Below, in pieces: positions 24,641 to 32,440 of a stretch of DNA of 41,187 bases. A program made the translations under genes and the position numbers. Positions within the stretch are counted from its first letter, which is position 1. Every line of letters begins with the position of its first letter. Origin of the DNA: Nitrospirota bacterium (GTDB lineage Bacteria; Nitrospirota; Nitrospiria; Nitrospirales; Nitrospiraceae); contig JBFMAX010000019.1 of the NCBI GenBank assembly GCA_040755395.1, positions 1-41,187 of the forward strand. Direction: 5' to 3'. A model generated the notes under the pieces. The model did no database searches and was not told the DNA's origin. It saw only the letters and a list, made by a program, of their open reading frames with translations.

Positions 24641-25052
24641 GGGCTGATGCTCCTTTCGCGTAAATCATCCCCATCACGGCGCCGACGATCGTGAATTGAA
24701 GCAGGTAGTACGCACTTTCTAAAGCCAGCCATGTGGGGAGGGACGTCACGTTCTGTTTTCCGGCTTCGGCGAAGACCGCGGAACTGGCCAGCAGCACGCC
24801 CATGAGCAGCCCGAACGCCGCGCCCGTATTCACTGAGTGATTGCCTCGGGAGAAAAAGGGGTAGAGATAGCTCAAAACCAGTCCCTGCATCAGCATCGAC
24901 ACGAGCCCGAGAGGAATCAGCGGTTCGGCTCTCGTGAAAATCGCCAATTCGTCATAGACCGATTTGAAGAACACCAGATGCCACGGCGCAGCGATGAGAA
25001 AGGTGCAGATCACGTAGGCGCCTACCGCCGCCCAATAGAATTTACCCTGCAT
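24627..25052 (-). CDS. Four-helix integral membrane protein, hypothetical
   Basis: The 141-residue protein has four predicted membrane helices: YWAAVGAYVICTFLIAAPWH, LGLVSMLMQGLVLSYLYPFF, AAFGLLMGVLLASSAVFAEA and LLQFTIVGAVMGMIYA. It has the general look of DUF1761/DUF2177-type small membrane proteins, but I cannot assign it with confidence. The ATG is preceded by AAAAGGAGG at good spacing. It overlaps the downstream TfoX-like gene by 14 bp, so both are translated from one message. No catalytic motif is visible. Confidence 0.8.
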   Translation of the reverse strand: MQGKFYWAAVGAYVICTFLIAAPWHLVFFKSVYDELAIFTRAEPLIPLGLVSMLMQGLVLSYLYPFFSRGNHSVNTGAAFGLLMGVLLASSAVFAEAGKQNVTSLPTWLALESAYYLLQFTIVGAVMGMIYAKGASAHGLR

Positions 25053-25162
25053 GGTGGATCCTCCTTTTCAACTCGGGTCGGGCGGGACCGACGCGGGTTC
25101 ACATCAAGACAGCCGGACCTGACTGTCCCGGCCTGTTTGCAAGGGCTCTCTCGAATGGCGCG

Positions 25163-25606
25163 TTAGCGGTAACGACGCGAGGTCTCGACCGGGGGAAACA
25201 TCGCGTGGGCCGCCTCATATTTGAACAGCCCCACCATCTGCAGCACCGCGAACGTCGCGACAAGATCGGCCGTGATTCCGACGGCCCATTTCCCTGGTGC
25301 CGTCAGAGGCCACAAGTCCCACAGCAGCAATGCTGCGCTCCCGATCACCCAGGCTCCATCGAGCCCGATCGCGCTCCAGACTTCTCGACGGTCGGGGCTA
25401 GGACGGCTCGCCACCACAGAGAGCCACACAGCGAAGACCAAGAGACCTGGGCCGAGTCCGCGGATGATCCAGGGGGCCTCGACTCCGAGAAACGCGGCGA
25501 TCGGTCCGGCCGCAATCAGCAGGACCAGACCGGACATGCCTGAGAAGGCGGCGTTTGATCGAAGGGACATCCGTAACCATCGTGCTGGGTCGTTGAAGGA
25601 ATCCAT
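25163..25606 (-). CDS. Four-helix membrane protein under probable TetR control
   Basis: The 147-residue protein has four hydrophobic helices (MSGLVLLIAAGPIAAFLGV, LGPGLLVFAVWLSVVA, WVIGSAALLLWDL, LVATFAVLQMVGLF) with short charged loops and a basic C-terminus. The family is not recognised. The start at MDSFND is chosen because GGAGG lies eight bases upstream; an in-frame ATG four codons earlier is less well placed. A 16-bp palindrome (TGGAATGATCGTTCCA) lies 20 bp before the start and closely matches one in the promoter of the adjacent tetR gene. It is therefore probably the regulated target of that repressor. Confidence 0.8.
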   Translation of the reverse strand: MDSFNDPARWLRMSLRSNAAFSGMSGLVLLIAAGPIAAFLGVEAPWIIRGLGPGLLVFAVWLSVVASRPSPDRREVWSAIGLDGAWVIGSAALLLWDLWPLTAPGKWAVGITADLVATFAVLQMVGLFKYEAAHAMFPPVETSRRYR

Positions 25607-25625
25607 GGCTGCCTCCATCGGAGTG

Positions 25626-25641
25626 TGGAATGATCGTTCCA
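25626..25641. promoter_or_regulatory. TetR operator candidate, membrane-gene copy
   Basis: TGGAATGATCGTTCCA is a palindrome with only one mismatched pair of positions around the central GATC. It lies between the tetR stop codon and the membrane-protein gene. It matches the site upstream of tetR at 13 of 16 positions. Confidence 0.6.
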
Positions 25642-25659
25642 ATATCGGGCCACAAAAAA

Positions 25660-26241
25660 TCAGTCGAGAATTGCGAGCGCCGTCTCTGTAGATTGCTTCA
25701 CGGCGTCCGCTGACGCACCGGCTTTGATCATGACGATCGTCCCCTGCATCATCGTCACCAGAAATCGTGCCAACGCGCGGGGGTCCTTGTCCTTTGCCAA
25801 CTCGCCCCGCTCCTTTGCCCGCGCGAGCACCTTGAAGAACATGTCCTCCCCCATCTTTAACGCCTGACACGCCTTGGCCGCGATGTCCCGTTCGTGAGGC
25901 GCGAGCTCCATAATCGTATTGGCGATCAGGCAGCCCCGCCGTTGTGGATCGGACAAGGCACCTTCGATCATGCCCTGGATAAACCGACGTAAAGTCGGCA
26001 GGACAGGCCCTGGTTGATCGAGCATGGAGAATTTCGTGCCAACGAAGCTGCGGCAGTAGCGATCGATCGCTTTCAGGAACAGTTGCCGCTTATCCCCGAA
26101 TGTGTCATAGAGCGAGCCGCGATGGAGATTCATCGCGTTCAACAAGTCCTCCATCGATGTGCCTTCATAGCCCCTGTGCCAGAAGACATGCATCGCCTTG
26201 TCGAGCGCTTCATCGGGATCGAATTCTTTCGGGCGTGGCAT
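25660..26241 (-). CDS. TetR/AcrR family transcriptional repressor
   Basis: The 193-residue protein has an N-terminal TetR HTH (FDPDEALDKAMHVFWHRGYE, then GTSMEDLLNAMNLHRGSLYD and TFGDKRQLF; about residues 7-55). The ligand-binding half contains RRGCLIANTIMELAPHERDI, the GCL-x-N motif typical of the C-terminal domain found in many electrophile- or quinone-responsive TetR proteins. The ligand is not identifiable. GGAAGGAG precedes the ATG. A palindromic site overlaps its promoter and a sister site lies before the next gene, so it probably represses itself and the downstream four-helix membrane protein. Confidence 0.93.
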   Translation of the reverse strand: MPRPKEFDPDEALDKAMHVFWHRGYEGTSMEDLLNAMNLHRGSLYDTFGDKRQLFLKAIDRYCRSFVGTKFSMLDQPGPVLPTLRRFIQGMIEGALSDPQRRGCLIANTIMELAPHERDIAAKACQALKMGEDMFFKVLARAKERGELAKDKDPRALARFLVTMMQGTIVMIKAGASADAVKQSTETALAILD

Positions 26242-26265
26242 GGGCTCCTTCCAACAACGGAAGAC

Positions 26266-26295
26266 AAGATACTCCATAGTGGAACGATCGGTCAA
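26266..26295 (-). promoter_or_regulatory. tetR promoter with overlapping operator
   Basis: On the minus strand TTGACC (-35) and TATCTT (-10) are separated by 18 bp. The operator-like TGGAACGATCGGTCAA (26280-26295 on the plus strand) covers the -35 and spacer, an arrangement suited to autorepression. Confidence 0.55.
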
Positions 26296-26384
26296 TAATG
26301 TTTTTTTGCGAGGGCCTGGCGCTGCCTGTCCACCTGCACGTCTCAATGCTGCAGGGACCCGGACGGAAGAGACGAGCGCGCGCG

Positions 26385-26390
26385 TATAAT
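26385..26390 (+). promoter_or_regulatory. -10 box of a leaderless promoter for the DNA ligase
   Basis: A perfect TATAAT ends seven bases before the ATG of the ligase, so transcription should start at or next to the start codon. No Shine-Dalgarno sequence is present. A -35 element is not obvious. Confidence 0.6.
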
Positions 26391-26397
26391 GCCGGCC

Positions 26398-27990
26398 ATG
26401 CACCTGGCTCGTTTGGTCGAAGTGGTCGCCAAGGTCCGCGCGACCACGAAAAAGACCGAAAAGGTCGCCCTCCTCGCCGAGTTCCTTCGCCAGACACGGG
26501 GCAAGGAAACGGAACTGGCTTCGCTCTACCTCTCCGGCGCGCTGCCGCAAGGCAAGATCGGCGTTGGCTGGCGCCTGATCCAGGAGGCGATGGTCGAGGG
26601 GCCGCCGTGCGGCGAGGCCTTGACGCTCACGGATGTGGATCAAGTCTTCGGGGCGGTCGCGGCGGATCAAGGCGCCGGCTCGACCGAGCGGAAGATCGGC
26701 GCGCTGCGCCAGCTCTTCGAGCGGGCGGGCCCGGAGGAACGCCGGTTCCTGGTGCAATTGCTCATGGGTGAGATCCGGCAAGGCGCGCTGGAGGGTCTGT
26801 TGCTGGACGCGATCGCCAAAGCCGCTATCGTCTCGTCCGGCGACGTCCGGCAGGCCTTTATGTTTTCCGGGAACATCGGCGAGGTCGCCCGCGCGGCGTT
26901 GGAAGAAGGCGCGGCTGGTCTCTCCCGCTTCTCGCTGCGGCTCTTTACACCCGTGGCGCTGATGCTGGCCAACAGCGCGGAAGATGTCGGTGAAGCGTTG
27001 GACCGGCTGGAGGAAGCCGCGTTCGAGTATAAGCTCGACGGCGCGCGTATCCAGGTCCACAAGGGCGGAGATGACGTCAGGATTTTCACGCGGCAACTGC
27101 AGGATGTGACGGAGCGTGTGCCGGAAGTGATCGAATGGGCGCGGGCCTTGCCGGTACGGGAGGCGGTGCTGGAAGGCGAAGCCATTGCGCTGCGGCCCGA
27201 CGGGCGGCCGCTGCCGTTCCAGATCACGATGCGGCGGCTCGGCCGCATCAAGGATGTGAACAGGGTTCGGCGGGAGATTCCCCTGTCGTCGTTCTTCTTC
27301 GATTGTCTGTACCTCGACGGTGACGGACCCTTGATCGCGGCGCCGTATCGGGAGCGCGTGGGCCGACTGACGAAGATCGTCTCAGCACCTTCACTCGTTC
27401 CGCGTCTCGTGACGAACGACCGGGCCGATGCCGGGCGTTTCCTCCGGCAGGCGTTGGATGCCGGCCATGAGGGCCTGATGGCCAAGTCGCTCACCGCGCC
27501 CTATGTCGCCGGCCAGCGCGGCTTTCACTGGCTCAAGCTCAAAGCGGCAGTGACCTTGGACCTGGTCGTATTGGCGGCGGAATGGGGCCACGGCCGGCGC
27601 TCCGGCTGGTTGTCCAATCTCCATCTCGGCGCGCGTGATCCGCAGAGCGGGCAGTTCGTGATGTTAGGAAAAACCTTCAAAGGGCTGACGGACGCGATGC
27701 TCAAGTGGCAGACGGAGAAACTGTTATCGCTCGAAGTGAGCCGTGATGAGTGGACGGTCTATATGCGACCGGAACTTGTCGTCGAGATCGCCTTCGGCGA
27801 GATTCAGGAGTCGCCGCGCTATCCCGCTGGCCTCGCCCTGCGCTTCGCCCGCGTCAAACGCTTCCGTCCGGACAAGTCGGCTGCGGAGGCGGATACGATT
27901 CAGACAGTGACAGCGCTGTTCAGGAAACAACGAGAGAAGGGCGCGGTTTCCGACTCAGTGGACCAGCAGGATCCCCGCACAAGCGGCTGA
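26398..27990 (+). CDS. ATP-dependent DNA ligase (archaeal/LigB type)
   Basis: The 530-residue protein is an ATP-dependent ligase with the three-part layout of the archaeal/actinobacterial LigB group. The N-terminal helical DNA-binding domain (about 1-185) includes LMGEIRQGALEGLLLDAIAK. The nucleotidyltransferase core has motif I EYKLDGARIQ (Lys212, adenylated), motif III SSFFFDCLYLDGDG and motif IV HEGLMAKS. The OB-fold contains motif V HWLKLK and ends with PRYPAGLALRFARVKRFRPD. It seals nicks using ATP. Most bacteria use NAD-dependent LigA for replication, so this is probably an accessory repair ligase. It has no adjacent Ku or polymerase partner. Transcription appears leaderless; an ATG three codons earlier overlaps the -10 box and is rejected. 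Confidence 0.95.
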   Translation: MHLARLVEVVAKVRATTKKTEKVALLAEFLRQTRGKETELASLYLSGALPQGKIGVGWRLIQEAMVEGPPCGEALTLTDVDQVFGAVAADQGAGSTERKIGALRQLFERAGPEERRFLVQLLMGEIRQGALEGLLLDAIAKAAIVSSGDVRQAFMFSGNIGEVARAALEEGAAGLSRFSLRLFTPVALMLANSAEDVGEALDRLEEAAFEYKLDGARIQVHKGGDDVRIFTRQLQDVTERVPEVIEWARALPVREAVLEGEAIALRPDGRPLPFQITMRRLGRIKDVNRVRREIPLSSFFFDCLYLDGDGPLIAAPYRERVGRLTKIVSAPSLVPRLVTNDRADAGRFLRQALDAGHEGLMAKSLTAPYVAGQRGFHWLKLKAAVTLDLVVLAAEWGHGRRSGWLSNLHLGARDPQSGQFVMLGKTFKGLTDAMLKWQTEKLLSLEVSRDEWTVYMRPELVVEIAFGEIQESPRYPAGLALRFARVKRFRPDKSAAEADTIQTVTALFRKQREKGAVSDSVDQQDPRTSG

Positions 27991-28242
27991 GGCGTATGCG
28001 GCGGGTGGCGGGGAATGAAGCCGGCGATGAGCGCGGAATCGGTCAACCTGATACGGACTGAAGATCAAATCATGAGGCCTTCTGCTGCGCAGAGCGTTCA
28101 TGGGTTCTCCTGTACGACAGGAAAACGTCTCCAAACAGGGATGTCCAACCGCGAAGGACGCCACGACGCACGCCACTGTTCTCCTTGGAATTGTCCTCTT
28201 GACCGCCGGCGGCTTCACAGTCTGGGCCGGCGGCCGCCGAGG

Positions 28243-29157
28243 CTACCCGATGAGAAACAGAGAGAGGCGTGGAAGCCAAGGAAGAAGAGTGATGCCCAGG
28301 CAGATCGACAGGGCGACGATCGAGGCGACCAGATCCTCGTCGAGTTGGGTTTCGGCGGCGAAGATCACGGCGTTGACCGCGGAGGGCATGGCGGCGACCA
28401 GAATCACGATCGCCTGCTCCAGCCCGGTCAGATCGAGCAGGGACACCGCCGAAAGGCCGAGCAGGAGCCCTCCGCCCATGCGCACTGCAACGCCGAGCAC
28501 GGCCAAAGGCGCGGTTCGGCGGAGCGCCGCGACGTTGATCGAGAGCCCGAGGACCACACTCGCCAGCGGCGTCGTCGTGAGATGGACCGGCGTCAGCAGG
28601 TCGCGAAGCCACGACGGCAGGTTCAACCCGGCGGCCTTCAGGATGAGGATGACGCCGAGCGCCCACAGCGGCGGAGCGGAGAAAAAGCGGACGAAAGCCG
28701 GCAGAGTTTGGGAGGAGCCGGTCCCGTGCCGCACCGCCAGGCCGTACACCACCGTGAACGTGAGCGTGGTTTGGCCCAGATCGAACAGAACCGCGCGGCC
28801 CAATCCTTCTTCTCCGAACGTCGCGAGGACGACCGGGTAGGAGAAATACACGGAGTTGATCAGGCCGGTCGCGACCAGAAATCCGCCTTGAGTGGGGCGA
28901 GGGAGTTCAAGAAGGCGGCACAGGAACCAAGAACAGAGGAGCAGCGGCAACGTGACGAGGCACGCCAAGGCGGGAAGTTTCCACACCGCCGGGCTGAAGG
29001 CGATCCGGTCGAGTGAGACCAGGATCGTGGCCGGCAGGCTGACCGAGAAGACGAATGTGGCGAGCCGCTCGGCGTGGGACTTGGTGAGCAGCGCCGAGGA
29101 CCGGAGGAGGGCGGCGACCACAACGATCGCGACAAAGGCTTGAAGCGCGGGAGGCAT
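28243..29157 (-). CDS. AEC (auxin efflux carrier) family transporter
   Basis: The 304-residue protein is an integral membrane carrier with eight to ten hydrophobic helices. Family hallmarks are the early LLTKSHAERLATFVFSVSLPA (an asparagine-poor helix start), GLINSVYFSYPVVLATFGEE with the discontinuous-helix N/S-Y-x-YPV pattern, and PLASVVLGLSIN in the second half. Bacterial AEC members export or import small organic anions; the substrate here is unknown. The ribosome-binding site is weak. It converges on the ligase gene with a 252-bp gap that holds only a short hairpin (TCCTGT-ACG-ACAGGA, about 28110) and no gene I can support. Confidence 0.9.
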   Translation of the reverse strand: MPPALQAFVAIVVVAALLRSSALLTKSHAERLATFVFSVSLPATILVSLDRIAFSPAVWKLPALACLVTLPLLLCSWFLCRLLELPRPTQGGFLVATGLINSVYFSYPVVLATFGEEGLGRAVLFDLGQTTLTFTVVYGLAVRHGTGSSQTLPAFVRFFSAPPLWALGVILILKAAGLNLPSWLRDLLTPVHLTTTPLASVVLGLSINVAALRRTAPLAVLGVAVRMGGGLLLGLSAVSLLDLTGLEQAIVILVAAMPSAVNAVIFAAETQLDEDLVASIVALSICLGITLLPWLPRLSLFLIG

Positions 29158-29228
29158 GACGGCGTCTCTCGGTCAAGAGTTGTCGCGGGAGAGTAGCAGA
29201 GATGAAGCGGGAGGAGCCAGACCGCGTA

Positions 29229-30805
29229 TTGAGTCATCTAAAATCTTACCGGGAGACAGATCGTCGCGTCATTTGTATTTCTTACCCTCCAGGTCCGCAG
29301 TGTGCGGCGCCGAAGGAGGGGGAGGATGGAGGCAAGCGGCATGGCGTGACGGTCGAAGCACGAGTATCTGCGGGTGATGTGGCAGCGGTATCAACGGGCG
29401 GGACGGAGAGAGCGCTCGGCGCTGCTGGACGAGGTGACGCGGGGCTGTCGCTATCATCGCAAATATGCCATGGGGCTGCTGAGCCGGGCGGCGCCGCCCC
29501 GGCCGCCGGTGCGCCGGGTGGTCCGGCGGAGGCCCACCTACTCGGCGGAGGGCATTCGGCTCCTGGCCCGGATCTGGGAAGCCTCGGGCTATCTGGGTGG
29601 GCCACGGCTCAAGGCCGCCCTCCCGCACTGGTTGCCCTGGCTGAAGCGGCGCGCCGCGGTCCCACCGACGGTGGAAGACCAGCTTCGGCGGATCAGTCCC
29701 CTGCAGATCGACCGTCGGCTGAGGAGCGCAGGCGCCAGATCAAGCGGCGGCTGTATGGCACGACGCGGCCGGGGTCGCTGTTGAAGCACATGATTCCAAT
29801 CAAAACCGACCAGTGGGACGTGACCAAGCCCGGGTACCAGGAGATCGATCTGGTGTCGCACGCGGGCGCCTCGGCCGCCGGCGAGTTCCTGCAGACGCTG
29901 GACTGCGTGGACATTCAGACCACCTGGGTCGAGCGGCAGGCGGTGCGGGGCAAGAGTCGTCACGCGGTGGTGCAGGCCATGACCACGATCGAGCAGCAGC
30001 TCCCGTTCCTGCTGCGAGGCGTCGATTCCGACAACGGGAGCGAGTTCATCAACCATCACCTCTGGGCCTTCTGCCAGGACCGGCCGAGCGGGCAGCAGGT
30101 ACAGTTCACGCGCTCGCGCCCGGACAAGAAGGGTGACAACGCGCACGTGGAGCAGAAAAACTGGACCCATGTCCGCAAGCTGGTGGGCTGGGAGCGGTAC
30201 GACACCGAGGCGGCGTTCACCGTGCTCATCTCCCTGTATGCGGATCTGCGGCTCTTTCAGAATCTCTTCCAGCCCTCGATGAAACTGATCCGAAGGTGCG
30301 GGTGGGCTCGCGGCTGCTCCGCCGCTATGACGCGCCACAGACGCCGTTCGAGCGGGTGCGGGCCTGCCCGGAAACGGATCCGCAGAAGGTGGCCGCGCTG
30401 GCGCAGGTGCGGAAGACGACCGATCCGTTTGTGCTTTCGCAGCGGATTGACCGCCACCTGGAGCGACTCTGGGGGCTGGCCACCCGAGCCACGCGCACCC
30501 CGCGCGAAGCGGCTCCGCGGCCGCCCCAGCCGCGGGCGAGCACGCCCTGGCGCGGGTGGATCTTCAGCCGCAGCGTCCACTCCCAGAAGCCAGTGATCAC
30601 TCACTCCCTGCGCGCTGCGGGGGGATACTCCAGGTCAGACCGGGTGGCGATCGGGGCGTATAAGCCAAATACGGAGGCCGGTGGATCAGCAAAGGCCCCC
30701 AAGAACCTCGGCATCTCAAGACCGGAGCTCAGGAAGTGAGTCGCCCGGTAAGATTCAGAAATAACTCAACGATCCCCAACTGGGTAAGATTTTTAAATGG
30801 CTTGA
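29229..30805. mobile_element. Degenerate insertion sequence with double terminal motifs
   Basis: The left end reads TTGAGTCATCTAAAATCTTA followed by CCGGG. The right end, read inward, is TCAAGCCATTTAAAAATCTT followed by ACC. Each end holds a second copy of the AATCTTACC-type core exactly 36 bp further in: left cores at 29242 and 29278, right cores at 30783 and 30747. A single broken DDE transposase gene fills the interior. A TA dinucleotide flanks both proposed boundaries, but a target duplication that short cannot be relied on. The element is about 1.58 kb and immobile by itself. Confidence 0.75.
29341..30739 (+). pseudogene. DDE transposase (integrase-core, ISNCY-like), inactivated
   Basis: The original protein can be followed through three frames. 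It begins MA, then a TGA at codon 3, then RSKHEYLRVMWQRYQRAGRR and CRYHRKYAMGLLS. After a one-base loss near 29715 it continues as RRLYGTTRPGSLLKHMIPIK, GEFLQTLDCVDIQTTWVERQ, LRGVDSDNGSEFINHHL and AHVEQKNWTHVRKLVGWERY. After a second one-base loss near 30291 it resumes as KVRVGSRLLRRYDAPQTPFE. The catalytic acidic residues (Asp in the LDCVD/SDNGSEF blocks and the Glu of HVEQKNW) are still encoded. One nonsense codon and two frameshifts make an active product very unlikely unless the shifts are sequencing errors. A GGAGG site precedes the original ATG. Confidence 0.85.
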
Positions 30806-31038
30806 TAGGGTGGGAATGTTCAACCGCCGGAATGCTTCAGCGGGGATCGGGGGTTCTAGTCGCGGGCCTGGGGACCATGGGGAGCAGCAGACGGATGAAC
30901 CGTCATTGGACATGGCGAAGCCATGGGTGGAGAGCTAGAGTATACAGAAGGGCTGATTTGTACCGTCCTTCTGAGGAACATCTGTCTGGAAGAACATCAT
31001 GACGGAGAGACGAAGAAGAGATCGGTGGTTCATTCTGA

Positions 31039-31332
31039 ACGCCATCCGACGCGCCGACCGACATCCCGTGCGAGAAGTGCGGCCGCATGATGGAGATCAA
31101 GTGGGGCCGGAACGGAAAATTCCTGGCGTGCCCGTGCTATAAAGGTGATCCGCTCTTGAGCGACCGGGTGGCGCATTGCACGAGGGTTGAGGACTACACC
31201 ACCCGGCACATGCTCGAAGACATGGCGAAGGATGTGGACCAGCACATCGATTGGATCGAAGCGCAGCTCGAGACGATCAAGCAAGTCGGTCTGGAGAACT
31301 ATTTCTCGGAGCAAATTAAAAAGGACGGCTGA
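31039..31332 (+). pseudogene. Chimeric remnant: topoisomerase I zinc ribbon joined to bacterioferritin C-terminus
   Basis: One open frame of 97 codons joins two unrelated gene pieces. The first encodes TDIPCEKCGRMMEIKWGRNG and KFLACP, a typical C-terminal zinc ribbon of DNA topoisomerase I (topA). The second, from about 31165, encodes VAHCTRVEDYTTRHMLEDMA then KDVDQHIDWIEAQLETIKQV and GLENYFSEQI, the last helix of a bacterioferritin. The metal-ligand Glu of ExxH is replaced by Val (VDQH). There is no convincing start codon or ribosome-binding site for the whole frame. It is best read as a recombination product in a decaying region and is probably non-functional. Confidence 0.75.
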
Positions 31333-31355
31333 GAAGCCCGCGAGCGGAGACTCCC

Positions 31356-31818
31356 ATGAAGGCCAAAGAAGGTGTCCTCGACTACTTGAACCAGATCCTG
31401 ACCGCCGGACTGACGGCGATCCATCAGTACTTGCTCCATTCGGGGATATGCGGCAACTGGGGATATGAGCGGTTGGAGCATGAGTTCCACCAGTAGGCCA
31501 ATGGTAGAGCACAGCGCGGAACTCGTCGATCATATTTTGTACCTTGAAGGCAAGCCGAACATGGACAAGGTGGACCGCGTCACCCATGGAACCGGCGTTC
31601 AAGCTTTTTCGAAGCAGATCTCAAGTTCGAACTCGATGGCGTGGACCTGCTTCGCAAAGCCATCGCGCACTGCGCCAAAGTCGCCACTTCACCACTCGAC
31701 ACAAGCTCGAGGCATGGTCGCAGAGTCTGGGGAGCACGTGGACTGGTTCGAGACGCAGGTCTGGACGATCAAGCGGGCTGTTTTGGATAACTATCTCGCC
31801 GACCAGACCAAGAAGTGA
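31356..31818 (+). pseudogene. bfr: Bacterioferritin, multiply frameshifted
   Basis: The start looks intact (GGAG then ATG) and encodes MKAKEGVLDYLNQILTAGLT then AIHQYLLHSGICGNWGYERL, but it stops at TAG after 46 codons. The rest is spread over other frames: EHSAELVDHILYLEGKPNMD, then FEADLKFELDGVDLLRKAIA HCAKVA, then GEHVDWFETQVWTIKRAVLD NYLADQ. At least three frameshifts are needed to rebuild the protein. The first ferroxidase Glu is already changed to Gly (TAGLTAI), and the ExxH Glu is Ser (SGEH). It should not store iron. It follows a second bacterioferritin tail only 24 bp upstream, so the locus once held two tandem copies. Confidence 0.85.
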
Positions 31819-31880
31819 TCGCCGCCTGAGGCGAGCGGTCGAACGCCTTGTCCGCCGCTCGCCCATCCTACTGGAGGAGA

Positions 31881-32375
31881 TCAAGCCTTGTTGGCGACCG
31901 GCGAACCGTCCATCTCCAATTTGATATCGGTCTTTCTGCCGTTCTCGTTGATGAAGTGTACGTGCACATATTCGTGGTCGTCCGTGTCTGAGTGTTTGAT
32001 CTTCAGATGGTCGATCTTTTGGTGGCCCTTCCGGTCCTGAATCGCCTGCTGCGCCGAGGCGGGCAGCTTGGCGAGCACTTCCTTCAGGACTTCCGGCTCG
32101 GTGCCGCCCAGGAACTTCTTGTTGGTCGCATCCCAGATCAGTTCGTGCAGTTTGTGCTTGCGCTCGTATACGACCTTGATCTCCGTGACCTTATGCGCCT
32201 TCGCCTCTTCGATTTCGAAGATCTTCGCGTTGACCAGGAAGCGGGCGATGGGCACCTGGACGTCGAGGGGCAAGTCTGAAAACCTCTCTACATTCCGGAC
32301 CTCTTCATTGGCGAAGGCCGGTGCAGCTCCCAACGCCAGCGCGACACTGAGCATGAGTGCAGTACGTCGAATCAT
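31881..32375 (-). CDS. Periplasmic PepSY-like protein
   Basis: The 164-residue protein has a cleavable signal peptide (RRTALMLSVALALGAAPAFA). The mature part appears to contain two similar alpha-beta units, each beginning LP followed by a helix and two strands: SDLPLDVQVPIARFLVNAKI ... VVYERKHKLHELIWDATNKK, and AKLPASAQQAIQDRKGHQKI ... YVHVHFINENGRKTDIKLEM. That pattern resembles PepSY-like/BLIP-like periplasmic domains. It is rich in His, Lys and Asp. GGAGG precedes the ATG. It is the last gene of the TonB-receptor cluster, but a hairpin separates it from the PepSY-TM gene, so it may have its own expression level. Metal binding is only a suggestion. Confidence 0.78.
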   Translation of the reverse strand: MIRRTALMLSVALALGAAPAFANEEVRNVERFSDLPLDVQVPIARFLVNAKIFEIEEAKAHKVTEIKVVYERKHKLHELIWDATNKKFLGGTEPEVLKEVLAKLPASAQQAIQDRKGHQKIDHLKIKHSDTDDHEYVHVHFINENGRKTDIKLEMDGSPVANKA

Positions 32376-32408
32376 GTAAACCTCCGTTGAAATTGAGAAA
32401 TTGAAATA

Positions 32409-32427
32409 GAACACACGATATGTGTTC
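32409..32427 (-). terminator. Hairpin between PepSY-TM gene and periplasmic gene
   Basis: GAACACA and TGTGTTC form a perfect 7-bp stem with a 5-base loop. On the minus strand it is followed by TATTTCAATTTC, a weak T-rich tract. It lies 13 bp after the PepSY-TM stop codon. It could act as an attenuating terminator or, being a clean dyad, as an operator for the last gene. Confidence 0.5.
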
Positions 32428-32440
32428 CGGAGTAGGCCTC

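Noticed and set aside
28015-29016. Plus-strand frame of 333 codons antisense to the AEC transporter
   Set aside because: It is mostly Arg/Gln/Asp low-complexity protein, the shadow of a membrane-protein gene.
29269-30604. Minus-strand frames inside the insertion sequence
   Set aside because: They are antisense to recognisable transposase blocks and have no protein features.
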